Shown: one piece after another, positions 7,296 to 15,973 of the stretch
Layout of the letters: each line of letters begins with the position of its first letter
Position numbering within the stretch: the first letter of the stretch is position 1
Assembly: GCF_016862935.1 (NCBI RefSeq)
Contig: NZ_BONX01000018.1
Span: forward strand, 248,001 to 312,000
Source: Plantactinospora mayteni
GTDB lineage: Bacteria; Actinomycetota; Actinomycetes; Mycobacteriales; Micromonosporaceae
Direction of reading: 5' to 3'
DNA length: 64,000 nucleotides
Notes under the pieces: generated by a model
What the model was told of the DNA's origin: nothing
The model's input: only the letters and a program-made list of their open reading frames with translations
Databases searched by the model: none
Position numbers and translations under genes: made by a program

Positions 7296-8186
7296 CTGAA
7301 GGGTCGTCGGATACCGTTCCGGGATGCCGGACCCGTCCCCGACGAGCTGCTCGCCGACTTCACCCCGCCACGGCCCTACACCGTCGACCTCGTTTCCACC
7401 GCCCCGACCGCCGGTGGCGTGCACGTGGTGATCGATGACGGCGAGGTCGTCTACGTCGGCGAGACCGGCCACCTGCGGCAGCGCCTCCGCACCCATTTGC
7501 GCGGCAACCGGGGCTCGTCGGTGCTACACAAGCAGGTCGGCGAGGAACTGGACAGCACCGGGACGACGATCGCCTCCGCCGACGACATCGCCGGCTGGCT
7601 GGGGGAGCGAACGCTCCGCTGGCAGGTCACCGAGAAGCGGCTCGCGCTCAAGGCGGCGCTGGTGTCGCGGCTGAACCCCCGCTTCAACCACCAACTGCGG
7701 TCCGACCTACCGGACCGGCTGGCCGAGCCCGCCACCCCCGACGGGTCGCTCGACCCGCCCGAGGACTCCGGGCCGGCCGAGCCGGCGGCGGGCCGGCGGC
7801 GCCGGCAGGCCGAGGTCACCGTCCGGCAGGGCCAGCCGGACTTCCGGCGCGACCTTATGCAGGCGTACGACGGGCGGTGCGCAATCTCCGGCTGCGACGT
7901 CGAGGCCGCGCTCCAGGCGGCCCACATCAGCCCGTACGACGGGCCGGCGACCAACACCGTTCGCAACGGTCTGCTGCTCCGGGCCGACCTGCACAACCTC
8001 TTCGACCGTGGCCTGCTCTGGATCGACGACGAATTCCGGGTACGCCTCGCCGGCAGCGTCCACAGCCACTACGCCGAACATTACGGGCGACCCCTCCGCC
8101 TCCCGACCCGCCCCGAACACCGGCCGGACCGGGCGGCACTGCGACTGCACCAGGTCACCATCGCCAAGGTCCCGTCCGCCCGCTGA
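7296..8186 (+). CDS. GIY-YIG and HNH double-nuclease-domain protein
   Basis: An N-terminal GIY-YIG core (VVIDDGEVVYVGETGHLRQR) is followed by a Pro-rich linker and a C-terminal HNH domain (CAISGCDVEAALQAAHISPY, then RNGLLLRADLHNLFDRGLLW, with His, Asn and His of the beta-beta-alpha-metal fold). The first ATG/GTG in frame is GTG 7419, which would cut into the GIY-YIG strand, yet the frame reads as plausible protein from about 7296 (DELLADFTPPRPYTVDLVS). The start is therefore CTG 7296, GTG 7419, or obscured by an indel near ATG 7324. Possible roles are DNA restriction, repair or mobile-element activity. No methyltransferase partner lies next to it. Confidence 0.75.
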   Translation: MKGRRIPFRDAGPVPDELLADFTPPRPYTVDLVSTAPTAGGVHVVIDDGEVVYVGETGHLRQRLRTHLRGNRGSSVLHKQVGEELDSTGTTIASADDIAGWLGERTLRWQVTEKRLALKAALVSRLNPRFNHQLRSDLPDRLAEPATPDGSLDPPEDSGPAEPAAGRRRRQAEVTVRQGQPDFRRDLMQAYDGRCAISGCDVEAALQAAHISPYDGPATNTVRNGLLLRADLHNLFDRGLLWIDDEFRVRLAGSVHSHYAEHYGRPLRLPTRPEHRPDRAALRLHQVTIAKVPSAR

Positions 8187-8348
8187 CCGGGTCGGCCGGC
8201 ACCCCGGCCCCCGCCTGGTCCCGGCAACTGTGTCCCCGCCGTGTCCGCTGTCTCCACTAGGGTGCCCTTTCGGAGGATCTAGTCGAGGCGCACACCGCCG
8301 GCCACCACGAGGTCGACGCCACCGAGCGGACGGGGCAAGAGGAGCACG

Positions 8349-9122
8349 ATGTCGTACCTGCCTAGTGGTACCTGGCATGCACCGGTGCAGCCGGCACCGA
8401 CCTCCGCGCCCCCAGCGCCGAGCGTGTGGTGGCGGATCGGCCACAGTTGGTGGCTGCTGCTGCCCGTACTCGGCTTCAGTTGCCTGGCCGGCTTCGGCTT
8501 CCTCTACATCGGGCTGCGCGCCAGGCGGCCGGCCTGGTGGCTGCCCGGCATCGGCTACCTGGTGGTCTCCTGGACCTGTTTCATCCTGATCGGCGGCGTC
8601 AACCAGGGCACCGCCCTTTCCGACTGGGCCGCCGGGATCTTCCTGCTGAGCTGGCTGGCCAGCATCACGCACGCCGGCATCCTCAACTCGTCCTGGCTGC
8701 GCTGGCGGGCCGGGCACCGCCCGTGGTATGCCCCACCGCCGCACGCGCCCGGCTGGCCCGTCACAGGGTCGCACCAGACTGGCCACTTCGGGGCGCCGCC
8801 CGTGTCACCCGGCTACCCGCCGAGCTACGGACCGGGCAGCCCGGTGGCACCGGCCAGTCCCGCCCTGGCCGGGCCGCCACCGATGCCCTACCAGCCGACC
8901 TCCGGCCCACCCACCGGCGGGTACCCGCCCACGGCGGTCGATTCGCATCTGCTCCCACCGGTCGATTCGTATCCGCCCACGGCGGTCGATTCGTATCTGC
9001 CCCCACCGGTCGACCCGTACGCCAGTCCGCCGCTCGACCCCGACCTGCCGCCGCCGGTCGACCCGTATTCCGGCCCGCTGCCCGGCCAGGAGCCGCCGTC
9101 ACCGCCGCACGGCTACCGCTGA
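8349..9122 (+). CDS. Membrane protein with Pro/Tyr-rich repeat tail
   Basis: 257 residues; AAGAGGAG lies 4 nt before the ATG. Three or four hydrophobic segments lie between residues ~27 and 120 (WWLLLPVLGFSCLAGFGFLY, then GIGYLVVSWTCFILIGGV, then AAGIFLLSWLASI). The C-terminal half is Pro/Tyr/Asp-rich and repetitive (PPTAVDSYLPPPVDPY-type units of 16 residues), probably cytoplasmic and disordered. Similar Pro-rich membrane proteins are common in actinomycetes; function unknown. Confidence 0.72.
   Translation: MSYLPSGTWHAPVQPAPTSAPPAPSVWWRIGHSWWLLLPVLGFSCLAGFGFLYIGLRARRPAWWLPGIGYLVVSWTCFILIGGVNQGTALSDWAAGIFLLSWLASITHAGILNSSWLRWRAGHRPWYAPPPHAPGWPVTGSHQTGHFGAPPVSPGYPPSYGPGSPVAPASPALAGPPPMPYQPTSGPPTGGYPPTAVDSHLLPPVDSYPPTAVDSYLPPPVDPYASPPLDPDLPPPVDPYSGPLPGQEPPSPPHGYR
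8928..9071 (+). repeat. 48-bp coding tandem repeat
   Basis: Units at 8928-8975 and 8976-9023 are close copies (CCCACGGCGGTCGATTCG starts each) and a third, diverged unit follows at 9024-9071. They encode the 16-residue PTAVDS/PPPVDPY repeats of the membrane protein. Confidence 0.8.
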
Positions 9123-9249
9123 GCCGACGCCGCCCAGCACCGGTCACCGGTCACCGGTCACGACATCCACCGCTCGTTCGCGCACCCGCTCGACCGAGAA
9201 GGCATCACCTGGCATCGATGGCGAAATGTGCCAGGATAGTCGTACATGG

Positions 9250-9843
9250 ATGTCCGAGCTGCGGGAGGATTCGGTGGCGTTCTGGCACGTCCTCGACCGA
9301 ATACGCCTCGAAGCGGGCCACGTCCTCGACCGGTCGTCCGCCAGCGGCCCGCACAGCATCGAGTACTGCGAAACGGCCCGCACCGCCACCCGCCCGGCGC
9401 ACGGCAAGGCCAGCCAACGCATCCGCTGTGGTCACTGCGGCTATCCGGTACCGTTCACCGTCTTCTCCGTCGCCCTGACCCGGCGTCGCCGCTGCTACGC
9501 GTACGCCCTCGGCACCGCCCTGCTGGCTGTCGCCACCCTGGTGTACGGCGCCGGCATCGACGCCGTGGTCGGGGCCGACAGTGCGGTGTGGCCGCTGCTC
9601 CTCGCCGGGGCGGAGATCGCCCTGATCGTGCTGGCCGTCGCGGTCCTGGGCTATGCCGCCCGGTTCGAGCACGGCGTCCGGTCGCCAGGTCTCTGGCGCG
9701 GCGGCCGGGTACCGCGCGACGGGCATCTCGCGATGATCGACCCGTACCTCGGCCGGAAACCGTCGGTCCGCAACGGCCGCCTGATCCCCTCGGTCCACCG
9801 CCACCCGCCGGACGACCACCCCACGGGATCCGGCACCACCTGA
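9250..9843 (+). CDS. Zinc-ribbon-like membrane protein
   Basis: 197 residues from ATG 9250 (MSELRED); ATG 9226 in the same frame would add eight residues. A CGHCGYPVPF knuckle near residue 60 could bind zinc together with an upstream Cys/His pair. It is followed by two transmembrane helices (YALGTALLAVATLVYGAGI and PLLLAGAEIALIVLAVAVLG) and a basic C-terminus. No family name is known to me. The stop codon starts a 42-bp tandem duplication. Confidence 0.65.
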   Translation: MSELREDSVAFWHVLDRIRLEAGHVLDRSSASGPHSIEYCETARTATRPAHGKASQRIRCGHCGYPVPFTVFSVALTRRRRCYAYALGTALLAVATLVYGAGIDAVVGADSAVWPLLLAGAEIALIVLAVAVLGYAARFEHGVRSPGLWRGGRVPRDGHLAMIDPYLGRKPSVRNGRLIPSVHRHPPDDHPTGSGTT

Positions 9844-9904
9844 GCCCACCCCGCCAGCACCCCCACCGGATCCGCCATCACCTGACCCACGCGGCCACCC
9901 CCAT
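9821..9904 (+). repeat. 42-bp tandem duplication over a stop codon
   Basis: Two copies with a period of 42 bp (GGATCC at 9826 and 9868; TGA at 9841 and 9883). The first copy contains the real stop codon of the upstream gene, and because 42 is divisible by three the second copy carries a TGA in the same frame. Copies differ at several bases, so the event is not very recent. Confidence 0.75.
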
Positions 9905-10105
9905 CGGGTACGCCGCCGCGACACACCGTCGACGTGCGCGTCGAACCGCCCGCCGGCCGGCTACGTGAGCCAATTCGGATGGAGTGCTGCCGACCGGCCG
10001 AGGTTTCACGCTGAGTTCGGGCGGTGTTGCCCGCCGGCCTGAGCGGTGTTCGCCCGGCCGGCACGTACTGTCGGCGGACCGCCCCGGAATCCGAGGAGGA
10101 CGATC

Positions 10106-11989
10106 ATGCGAGAGAGCCCGAGCCGGCGGGGATTTCTCCAGGGGGCCGGACTGGTCGGGGCCGGGCTGGTCAGCGGCGCCACCACCGGCGCACTGCTGCC
10201 GGCCGCCACGCTGGCCTGGCGGCGGATCGGCGACGACGACCAGGGCACCGACCCCGACTCGCCCCGGTTCACCCTCGCGGTCATCCCGGACACCCAGTAC
10301 CTCTTCGACGGCGACCGGGGCGATTCGGAGCCGCTGGCCGCGACCCTGCGCTGGATCGTGGCGCACCGGGCGGAGCGGAACATCGTCTTCACCGCCCACC
10401 TCGGGGACATCGTCGAGAACGCGGCTGCCGGCGAGCTGGCCGAGGCGGGCCGGGTCTTCGAGATCCTCGACCGGCGCCGGGTGCCGTACAGCGTGCTGGC
10501 CGGCAACCACGACATCGACCAGTCCACCACCGACCAGCGTGGACCGAGCCACTATCTGGAGGTCTTCGGGCCGCACCGGGTACGCCGGCTGCCGACGTAC
10601 GGTGGCGGCACCCCGGACGGCTACAACACGTACCACCTTTTCACCGCCGCCGGGCGTCAGTGGCTGCTGCTGGCGCTGGACTGGCGGCCGTCGGACGGCA
10701 CGCTCGACTGGGCCCGGTCGGTGCTGGCGGCGCATCCGACCAGCCCGGCCATCCTGACCACCCACGACCTGGCGGACGCCGACCACACCGGCGCCACCTG
10801 GCTCTCCGGGCACGGCCAGCGACTCTGGGATCGGCTGATCAAGGGCAGCGACCAGATCTTCCTCACCCTCAACGGGCACTTCTGGCCGCCGGGCCGCCTG
10901 GTGCTGCGCAACGACGCCGGCCGGGACGTGCAGGTGCACATCACCAACTACCAGGACCGCTACTACGGCGGCAGCGGCATGGTCCGGCTGTACTCGTTCG
11001 ACCTGGCCCGGAACACGATCGACGTCGAGACGCTGTCGCCGTGGACCCTCGACCAGCCCTCGGAGCGGCGCAACGCGCTGGCCCGGCGGGAGGTCGAGCT
11101 GACCGACCCGGCCAACCGGTTCAGCCTGCCGGTCGACTTCGCCGAGCGGTTCGCCGGCTTCGCCCCGGTCACCCGGCGCCCGCCGCGCGACCCGGCCGCC
11201 GTGGTCGGCGACGGCACCGTCGCGTACTGGCGGTTCGACCAGGGGCGCCGGGACGGCGAGGCGATGCCGGACGGCTTCCGGGTCGAGGATCTCTCCGGCC
11301 AGGGCAACCACCTGACCCGGGTGACCCTGCCGGGCAGCCCGCCGGAGGCGCTGCGCTGGTCGGCCGATCACCACGACGACCAGCCGGCGCACGCCAGCCT
11401 CTTCTTCTCCGGCGGCCGGCGAGGGCGTCCGTCGTCACACGAAAGCCAGCCGGCCCGGGGCGGCTACCTGCGTACCGTCGACGGGGCGCCGCTGAACGCG
11501 GCGACGTTCGGGCAGGGCTACACGGTCGAGGCGTTCGTGAAGCTGCCGGTCGACGTCCGGGAGACGGACTCGGGCGGGATGGGCATCCTGAGCCGGTTCG
11601 GTGCCGGTCGGGACGCCGGCAAGACCGGTGCCGACCCGGCGGAGCCGATCGCGTTGCTGGGCCTCTCCGCCGGAATGGCGCTGAAGTGGGCCGTCTTCCC
11701 GGTCGAGCTGGACGGCATCGTCGCCAACTGGGGGCACGAGCTGCGGGCCGGGGAGTGGTTCCACGTCGCGGTGGTGAACGACGGCCGGCTCAGCACGCTC
11801 TACGTCGACGGGGCGCGGTTGCTCCGCAACCCCTCCGTACCGGCCTCCGGGCTGGCCACCTCGGGGGAGTCGTGGCTGGTCGGGGCGTACCACCACGACC
11901 GGATCGTGCAGCAGGGCTTCTACGGGTGGATCGGCGACATCCGGATCGCCGACCGGCCGCTGCCGGTCGACCGCTTCCTCCGGGCCTGA
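10106..11989 (+). CDS. Tat-exported metallophosphoesterase with LamG-like domain
   Basis: 627 residues; GAGGAGG precedes ATG 10106 by a few nt. The N-terminus has a twin-arginine signal (SPSRRGFLQGAGLVGAGL). The calcineurin-like core shows PDTQY, HLGDIVEN, GNHDID, a THD motif and NGHFW, giving the dimetal ligands. Residues ~360-620 form a concanavalin/LamG-like beta-sandwich (TVAYWRFDQGRRDG, GYTVEAFVKLP, GEWFHVAVVNDGRLSTLYVD), typical of carbohydrate or surface binding. It is probably an extracellular phosphohydrolase acting on a bound substrate. Monocistronic; a hairpin follows at 12087-12108. Confidence 0.88.
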   Translation: MRESPSRRGFLQGAGLVGAGLVSGATTGALLPAATLAWRRIGDDDQGTDPDSPRFTLAVIPDTQYLFDGDRGDSEPLAATLRWIVAHRAERNIVFTAHLGDIVENAAAGELAEAGRVFEILDRRRVPYSVLAGNHDIDQSTTDQRGPSHYLEVFGPHRVRRLPTYGGGTPDGYNTYHLFTAAGRQWLLLALDWRPSDGTLDWARSVLAAHPTSPAILTTHDLADADHTGATWLSGHGQRLWDRLIKGSDQIFLTLNGHFWPPGRLVLRNDAGRDVQVHITNYQDRYYGGSGMVRLYSFDLARNTIDVETLSPWTLDQPSERRNALARREVELTDPANRFSLPVDFAERFAGFAPVTRRPPRDPAAVVGDGTVAYWRFDQGRRDGEAMPDGFRVEDLSGQGNHLTRVTLPGSPPEALRWSADHHDDQPAHASLFFSGGRRGRPSSHESQPARGGYLRTVDGAPLNAATFGQGYTVEAFVKLPVDVRETDSGGMGILSRFGAGRDAGKTGADPAEPIALLGLSAGMALKWAVFPVELDGIVANWGHELRAGEWFHVAVVNDGRLSTLYVDGARLLRNPSVPASGLATSGESWLVGAYHHDRIVQQGFYGWIGDIRIADRPLPVDRFLRA

Positions 11990-12022
11990 CCTCGGCGCCA
12001 CCCCGGCCCGGCCGCCCGGGGA

Positions 12023-12048
12023 GGCTGATATCCGAACAGATATCAGCC
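12023..12048. promoter_or_regulatory. Second GATATC dyad, related to the LysR operator
   Basis: GGCTGATATC-CGAACA-GATATCAGCC is a perfect inverted repeat with 10-bp arms. Its core GATATCCGAAC..ATATCA matches the dyad at 13044-13062 between the LysR and serine hydrolase genes in 17 of 19 positions. It lies downstream of the serine hydrolase gene and the metallophosphoesterase gene. It is possibly an auxiliary regulator site; a separate hairpin at 12087-12108 serves better as terminator. Confidence 0.5.
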
Positions 12049-12086
12049 CAGCTCGAAGCGGTTGGCCAGCGGGTGCCGGGCGGCGA

Positions 12087-12108
12087 TTGCCGGGCGATTG
12101 CCCGGCAA
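12087..12108. terminator. Bidirectional terminator hairpin
   Basis: TTGCCGGGC-GATT-GCCCGGCAA: perfect 9-bp stem and 4-nt loop between two convergent genes (ends 11989 and 12130). There is no long T tract, as is usual in this GC-rich background. Confidence 0.6.
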
Positions 12109-12129
12109 CGAGCGGATCGTCGCCGAGAC

Positions 12130-13011
12130 TCAGCGGGCGCGCAGGGCCTCGACGGCGGTCCGGGCCGCCTCGCCGATCGCCAGGTCGACGTCGATCCGGC
12201 GGGTGGCCAGCCGCCGGGTCCGGGCGAAGACCGCGATCGCGTACCGGCCACCGTCCGGATACTCGGCGACCCCGGCCTCGGCGTGCAGGCCGGGCAGGGT
12301 ACCGGTCTTCGCCGCCACCCGTACCCCGGGCGGGAAGCCGGAGGCGATCCGGGTCCAGAAGAGCTGCCGGCCCATCAGTTCCCGGACCAGCGCACCCGCT
12401 GCCGTCGGCCCCGCCTCGTCCCGCCAGATCAGTCCGAGCAGCCGGGTGACGTCCCGGGCCGTGCTGGAGGTGGTCCGCTCCGGGTCCTGCACCCGCATCG
12501 CCCGGATCCGCTCCTCCGGCAGCAGCGGGAAGATCTGCGCGAACTCGGCGTCGTCCCGCGCGCCGACGTCGGCGTACATCGACTCCAGGAGTTGCCGGGG
12601 CCCGCCGAGGATCCGGGTACGGGTCAACCCCAGCTCGGCCGCGAGCAGCGGTAGCACGTCCGGACCGACCCGGCGCAGCAGCAGGTCGGCGGCGCTGTTG
12701 TCGGTGACCGTGATGGCGAAGTACGCCAGGTCCCGCAGCGACACCTCGACGTCGTCGGCGCAGCCGGCCGTACCCCAGCCGCCCAACCGGTCCTCGGCGC
12801 GTACGACCACCCGCTCGGTCGGGTCGAGCTGTCCCGCGGCGGCCTGCCGGGCGAACTCCAGGACCAGCAGGATCTTGAAGATCGACGCGAGCACCACCGG
12901 GTCGTCGGCGCCGATGCCCAGCTCGGCCCCGCCGTCGATGTCGGTGACGTGCAGCCGGGCGTCGACCCCCACCTCGTCGAATATCCGGGTGATACGTCCC
13001 AACGTCGGCAC
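12130..13011 (-). CDS. Class A beta-lactamase-fold serine hydrolase
   Basis: 293 residues from GTG 13011. The penicillin-recognising motifs are present: SIFK (Ser43, Lys46), TDN (103-105, in place of SDN) and KTG (235-237). No clear ExxLN omega-loop motif is seen and there is no signal peptide, so hydrolysis of beta-lactams outside the cell is doubtful; many actinomycete relatives are uncharacterised cytoplasmic serine hydrolases. It is divergent from a LysR regulator with a dyad in the 59-bp gap, which parallels the ampR-ampC layout. The resistance function is not established. Confidence 0.8.
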   Translation of the reverse strand: MPTLGRITRIFDEVGVDARLHVTDIDGGAELGIGADDPVVLASIFKILLVLEFARQAAAGQLDPTERVVVRAEDRLGGWGTAGCADDVEVSLRDLAYFAITVTDNSAADLLLRRVGPDVLPLLAAELGLTRTRILGGPRQLLESMYADVGARDDAEFAQIFPLLPEERIRAMRVQDPERTTSSTARDVTRLLGLIWRDEAGPTAAGALVRELMGRQLFWTRIASGFPPGVRVAAKTGTLPGLHAEAGVAEYPDGGRYAIAVFARTRRLATRRIDVDLAIGEAARTAVEALRAR

Positions 13012-13043
13012 CTGGCGACGATAGCCCGCCGGTGGGCCGCTCC

Positions 13044-13062
13044 GATATCCGAACTCATATCA
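13044..13062. promoter_or_regulatory. LysR operator candidate between divergent genes
   Basis: GATAT-CCGAACTC-ATATC is an inverted repeat (T-N-A type, as LysR sites are) in the 59-bp gap between the starts of the serine hydrolase (13011, minus) and the LysR gene (13071, plus). A related copy lies at 12023-12048. The position would let one dimer control both promoters. Confidence 0.6.
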
Positions 13063-13070
13063 TCGGCCGG

Positions 13071-14045
13071 GTGGACCTGGCCCGGCACCTGCGGCAGTTC
13101 GTCGTGGTGGCCGAGGAGCTGCACTTCGGCCGGGCCGCCGAGATCCTCGGCATCGCCCAGCCGCCGCTGAGCCAGTCGATCCAGCGGCTGGAACGGGATC
13201 TCGGCGTCCAGCTCTTCGACCGCTCCCGGCGCCAGATCAGCCTGACCACCGCCGGGCAACTCCTGCTGGCCGAGGCGCCGACCCTGCTCGCCGCCGAGGA
13301 ACGCATCCGGATCGTGATGCGCAAGGCCCGGGACGGCGAGATCGGGACGTTGCGGGCGGGCGTACCGCCGGAGACCCCGGCCGTCACGCTCCAGGCGCTG
13401 CTGCACGGGATGGCCGCCCGGGCGCCCGGCCTGGACGTGGATCTCCAGGAGCTGACCAGCGCGGAGCAGCTCCGGACGCTCGCCGAGGCCCGCCTCGACG
13501 TCGGGCTGGTGCACCATCCGGTCCGCGCCGAGGCGCTGCGGGTCGGGCCGGCCGTCGAGGTCCGGTTGGGGGTGTTGCTGCCGCGCGCCTCCCCGCTGGC
13601 CCAGTTGCGGGAGGTCGCGCTGGCCGACCTCGCCGGGTACGACCTGGCGATTTTTCCTCGGGCCACCGCGCCGGACTGGCACGACCGGATACTCGACGTG
13701 TGCCGCCGGCACGGCTTCACACCCCGGCGGATCCGGCACGCCGGCAACCCGGAGTTCCTGCTGGGCCTGCTGCTCGCCCGGGGATGCGTGGCGTTCGAGC
13801 CGGAGTCGACGGCCCGCCGGGAACCCCGGGTCGCCTGGCGTCCGCTGACCGAGCCGGTGCTGCGCCGTCGCACCTCGGCGGTCTGGCCGGACCGGTCGGC
13901 GCATCCGGCCGCGTCGACCTTCGCCCAGGTCGCCGCCGAGATCCTGGCCGGCCCGGCACCGGCCGCCCCGGCCGTGCTGGCTCCGGGCCAGCCGCGCCCG
14001 TGGTCGGTGGTCTATCCGCCGGGCGACTTTCCCGGGCGCGGCTGA
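13071..14045 (+). CDS. LysR-family transcriptional regulator
   Basis: 324 residues from GTG 13071; the frame is open further upstream, but homology starts with DLARHLRQFVVVAEELHFGR. The winged HTH occupies residues 1-60 (AAEILGIAQPPLSQSIQRLE), followed by the substrate-binding domain. The C-terminal ~25 residues are Pro/Ala-rich. Divergent from the serine hydrolase gene, which it probably controls. Inducer unknown. Confidence 0.88.
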   Translation: MDLARHLRQFVVVAEELHFGRAAEILGIAQPPLSQSIQRLERDLGVQLFDRSRRQISLTTAGQLLLAEAPTLLAAEERIRIVMRKARDGEIGTLRAGVPPETPAVTLQALLHGMAARAPGLDVDLQELTSAEQLRTLAEARLDVGLVHHPVRAEALRVGPAVEVRLGVLLPRASPLAQLREVALADLAGYDLAIFPRATAPDWHDRILDVCRRHGFTPRRIRHAGNPEFLLGLLLARGCVAFEPESTARREPRVAWRPLTEPVLRRRTSAVWPDRSAHPAASTFAQVAAEILAGPAPAAPAVLAPGQPRPWSVVYPPGDFPGRG

Positions 14046-14159
14046 GACAGAGGATCGATTTCGGCGGTACGGCTGACCGGATTTGTCGGTCCGGCCCGCT
14101 TGAATAGCGGGTGGAAGCAAGTGGAAGTGGGCGGAAGGGCGACCGGGAGGTGTGGCGGC

Positions 14160-14687
14160 GTGGCCGGGGAGTCGAAGCGGGTCCGGATCGAGCCGTGGAG
14201 CGAGGGCGATCTCGACCTGCTCCGTGAGATCAACAGTCCGGAGATGAAACGGCACCTCGGCGGCCCGGAGACCGAGGAGCAGGTCGTCGCGCGCCACCAG
14301 CGCTACGTCCGGTCCGGCGGCACCGGGCAGGAGCGTATGTTCCGGGTTGTCGCGCTGCCCGAGGAGGTACCGGTGGGCAGCGTCGGCTACTGGGCCCGGG
14401 ACTGGCAGGGGCAGCACGTCTACGAGATGGGCTGGAGCATCCTGCCGGCGTACCAGGGGAGGGGGCTGGCCACCGCCGCGCTGCTGGCCGCGGTCGACGA
14501 GGCCCGCGCCCGGCGGACCTTCCGGTACGCCCACGCCTATCCCTCGGTCGACAACGCCGCCTCCAACGCGGTCTGCCGCAAGGCCGGCTTCGAGCTGCTC
14601 GGCGAGACCGAGTTCGAGTTCCCGAAGGGGCGGCCGATGCGTTCCAACGACTGGCGACTCGACCTGACCGGAACCGATCTCCGCTGA
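14160..14687 (+). CDS. GNAT-family N-acetyltransferase
   Basis: 175 residues from GTG 14160 (GGGAGG about 10 nt upstream; TTG 14100 is possible). The acetyl-CoA motif is YQGRGLATAALLAAV after the strand EMGWSILPA, then AYPSVDNAASNAVCRKAGF, matching the RimJ/RimL-like branch that acetylates small amines or protein N-termini. Single gene; substrate unknown. Confidence 0.82.
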   Translation: MAGESKRVRIEPWSEGDLDLLREINSPEMKRHLGGPETEEQVVARHQRYVRSGGTGQERMFRVVALPEEVPVGSVGYWARDWQGQHVYEMGWSILPAYQGRGLATAALLAAVDEARARRTFRYAHAYPSVDNAASNAVCRKAGFELLGETEFEFPKGRPMRSNDWRLDLTGTDLR

Positions 14688-14832
14688 CGCCGCTACCCGG
14701 CCACGGCTCGAACCCACCAGCATGGCCCGGTACGGATTCCCTGGAAACTTCCCGGCTCGGCGCCGATCTGCCGCTGGTATGGACCGATCCCGGGCGGTAC
14801 GGCAGTGGCGGACCACTCCTAGCCTCGGTGAC

Positions 14833-15285
14833 ATGGCCGATCAACAGTTCGTCCCGCCGCGGCCGAAGCGGAAGCCCCGCAACACGACCTGGAATGTCCT
14901 TATCGGCGCGATCGTAGTGCTGGTGTGCTGTGTGGGCGTTGGCGGCCTCGGATTCGTGGGGTTCCGGGGTTTCTCCGAGGCGATCGGCCCCGCCCAGGAC
15001 GCCGGCAGCCGGTACGCCGCCGAACTGGACGCCGGAAACTGGCCCGCCGCGTACGCGCAGACCTGTGCCGCGACCCGCCGCCTGATGACCGAGCAGCAGT
15101 TCGTCGCCAGCCAGGAGGCCGGCCCGAAGGCGACCGGATACGAGCTGACCGGCACGCACGTCGGCAACTACAACGGGCGGCGGACAGCGACGATCACCCT
15201 TCGGGTCAGCTATCCGGGCGGCGACGTCCGGACGGTGGAGGTCCCGATGGTGCAGGAAGGTGGGCAGTGGCGCCCCTGCCCGTGA
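14833..15285 (+). CDS. Single-pass membrane protein, DUF4878-like
   Basis: 150 residues from ATG 14833. A basic Pro-rich cytoplasmic N-terminus (PPRPKRKPRNTTW) leads to one transmembrane helix (VLIGAIVVLVCCVGVGGLGF) and an extracellular domain with the pattern YAAELDAGNWPAAYAQTC then MTEQQFVASQ, as in DUF4878/NTF2-like small domains of actinobacterial membrane proteins. Function unknown. Confidence 0.68.
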   Translation: MADQQFVPPRPKRKPRNTTWNVLIGAIVVLVCCVGVGGLGFVGFRGFSEAIGPAQDAGSRYAAELDAGNWPAAYAQTCAATRRLMTEQQFVASQEAGPKATGYELTGTHVGNYNGRRTATITLRVSYPGGDVRTVEVPMVQEGGQWRPCP

Positions 15286-15373
15286 GCGGAGGCGCCGCCG
15301 ACCCCGGGGTGCTCTTCTGCGCAGGGCACGTGCAGTTGCGCGACGGCCAGCCCGCCGGGGCCGGCGTGCCCGC

Positions 15374-15955
15374 TCAGCCGACCGGGGCCGGCGTCTTCTC
15401 CTCGATCTCGGCCGGGACCGGTGCCTTCGCCTCCACCGCAGCCCGCTTGCGGGCCCGGTGCGCCGCCACGTGCGAGCGGGTGGCGCAGCGTTCCGAGCAG
15501 AACCGGCGGCAGCAGTTGGACGAGGTGTCCAGATAGACGTTGCCGCACCGGTCGTCGGCGCAGACCCCGAACCGGGAACTGCCGTACTCGCACAGCCAGA
15601 CCGAGAGGCCCCAGACCGCGCCAGCCAGGAACTCGGCGCTCACCGAGGCACCCCGGCTGGTCACGTGCATGTGCCAGTCCTTGGCGTCGTGCCCGGAGAT
15701 CCGTGGCTGGACGGGGTAGCTCTCCAAAAGCGAATTCAGCTCGGTCACCGCGTCGGCGTCCCGTTCCGAGGAACCGAATTCGAAGACGTCCCGCAGGCGT
15801 TTCTGGGCCCGGCGGAAGGCGGCGACGTCCCGTTCGGCCACCTCGTCGCGCATCCAGCCGTGCTCGTCGGTGAAAACGGCCCGCAGGTCGTCGAGGTCGT
15901 CGAGTCGTGCGTTGACGAGATCGACCCCGGTCCGGGCGTACGCGTCGAAGTTCAC
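15374..15955 (-). CDS. CGNR zinc-finger (ABATE) regulator-like protein
   Basis: 193 residues. The N-terminal helical domain (DLVNARLDDLDDLRAVF) and C-terminal zinc finger (FGVCADDRCGNVYLDTS, then RRFCSERCATRSHVAAHR) fit the CGNR/ABATE family, proposed stress-response transcription regulators. The name-giving CGNR tetrad is CATR here, but the four Cys are kept. A short Ala/Pro tail follows. Confidence 0.8.
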   Translation of the reverse strand: MNFDAYARTGVDLVNARLDDLDDLRAVFTDEHGWMRDEVAERDVAAFRRAQKRLRDVFEFGSSERDADAVTELNSLLESYPVQPRISGHDAKDWHMHVTSRGASVSAEFLAGAVWGLSVWLCEYGSSRFGVCADDRCGNVYLDTSSNCCRRFCSERCATRSHVAAHRARKRAAVEAKAPVPAEIEEKTPAPVG

Positions 15956-15973
15956 CCGACAACCGTAGACGAC

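Noticed and set aside
9878-11392. 504-codon minus-strand open frame opposite the metallophosphoesterase
   Set aside because: Shadow of a gene with clear Tat signal and metal motifs on the other strand.
12130-13011. Antibiotic-resistance beta-lactamase
   Set aside because: SxxK, TDN and KTG fit the fold, but there is no signal peptide and no ExxLN motif; only a serine hydrolase can be claimed.
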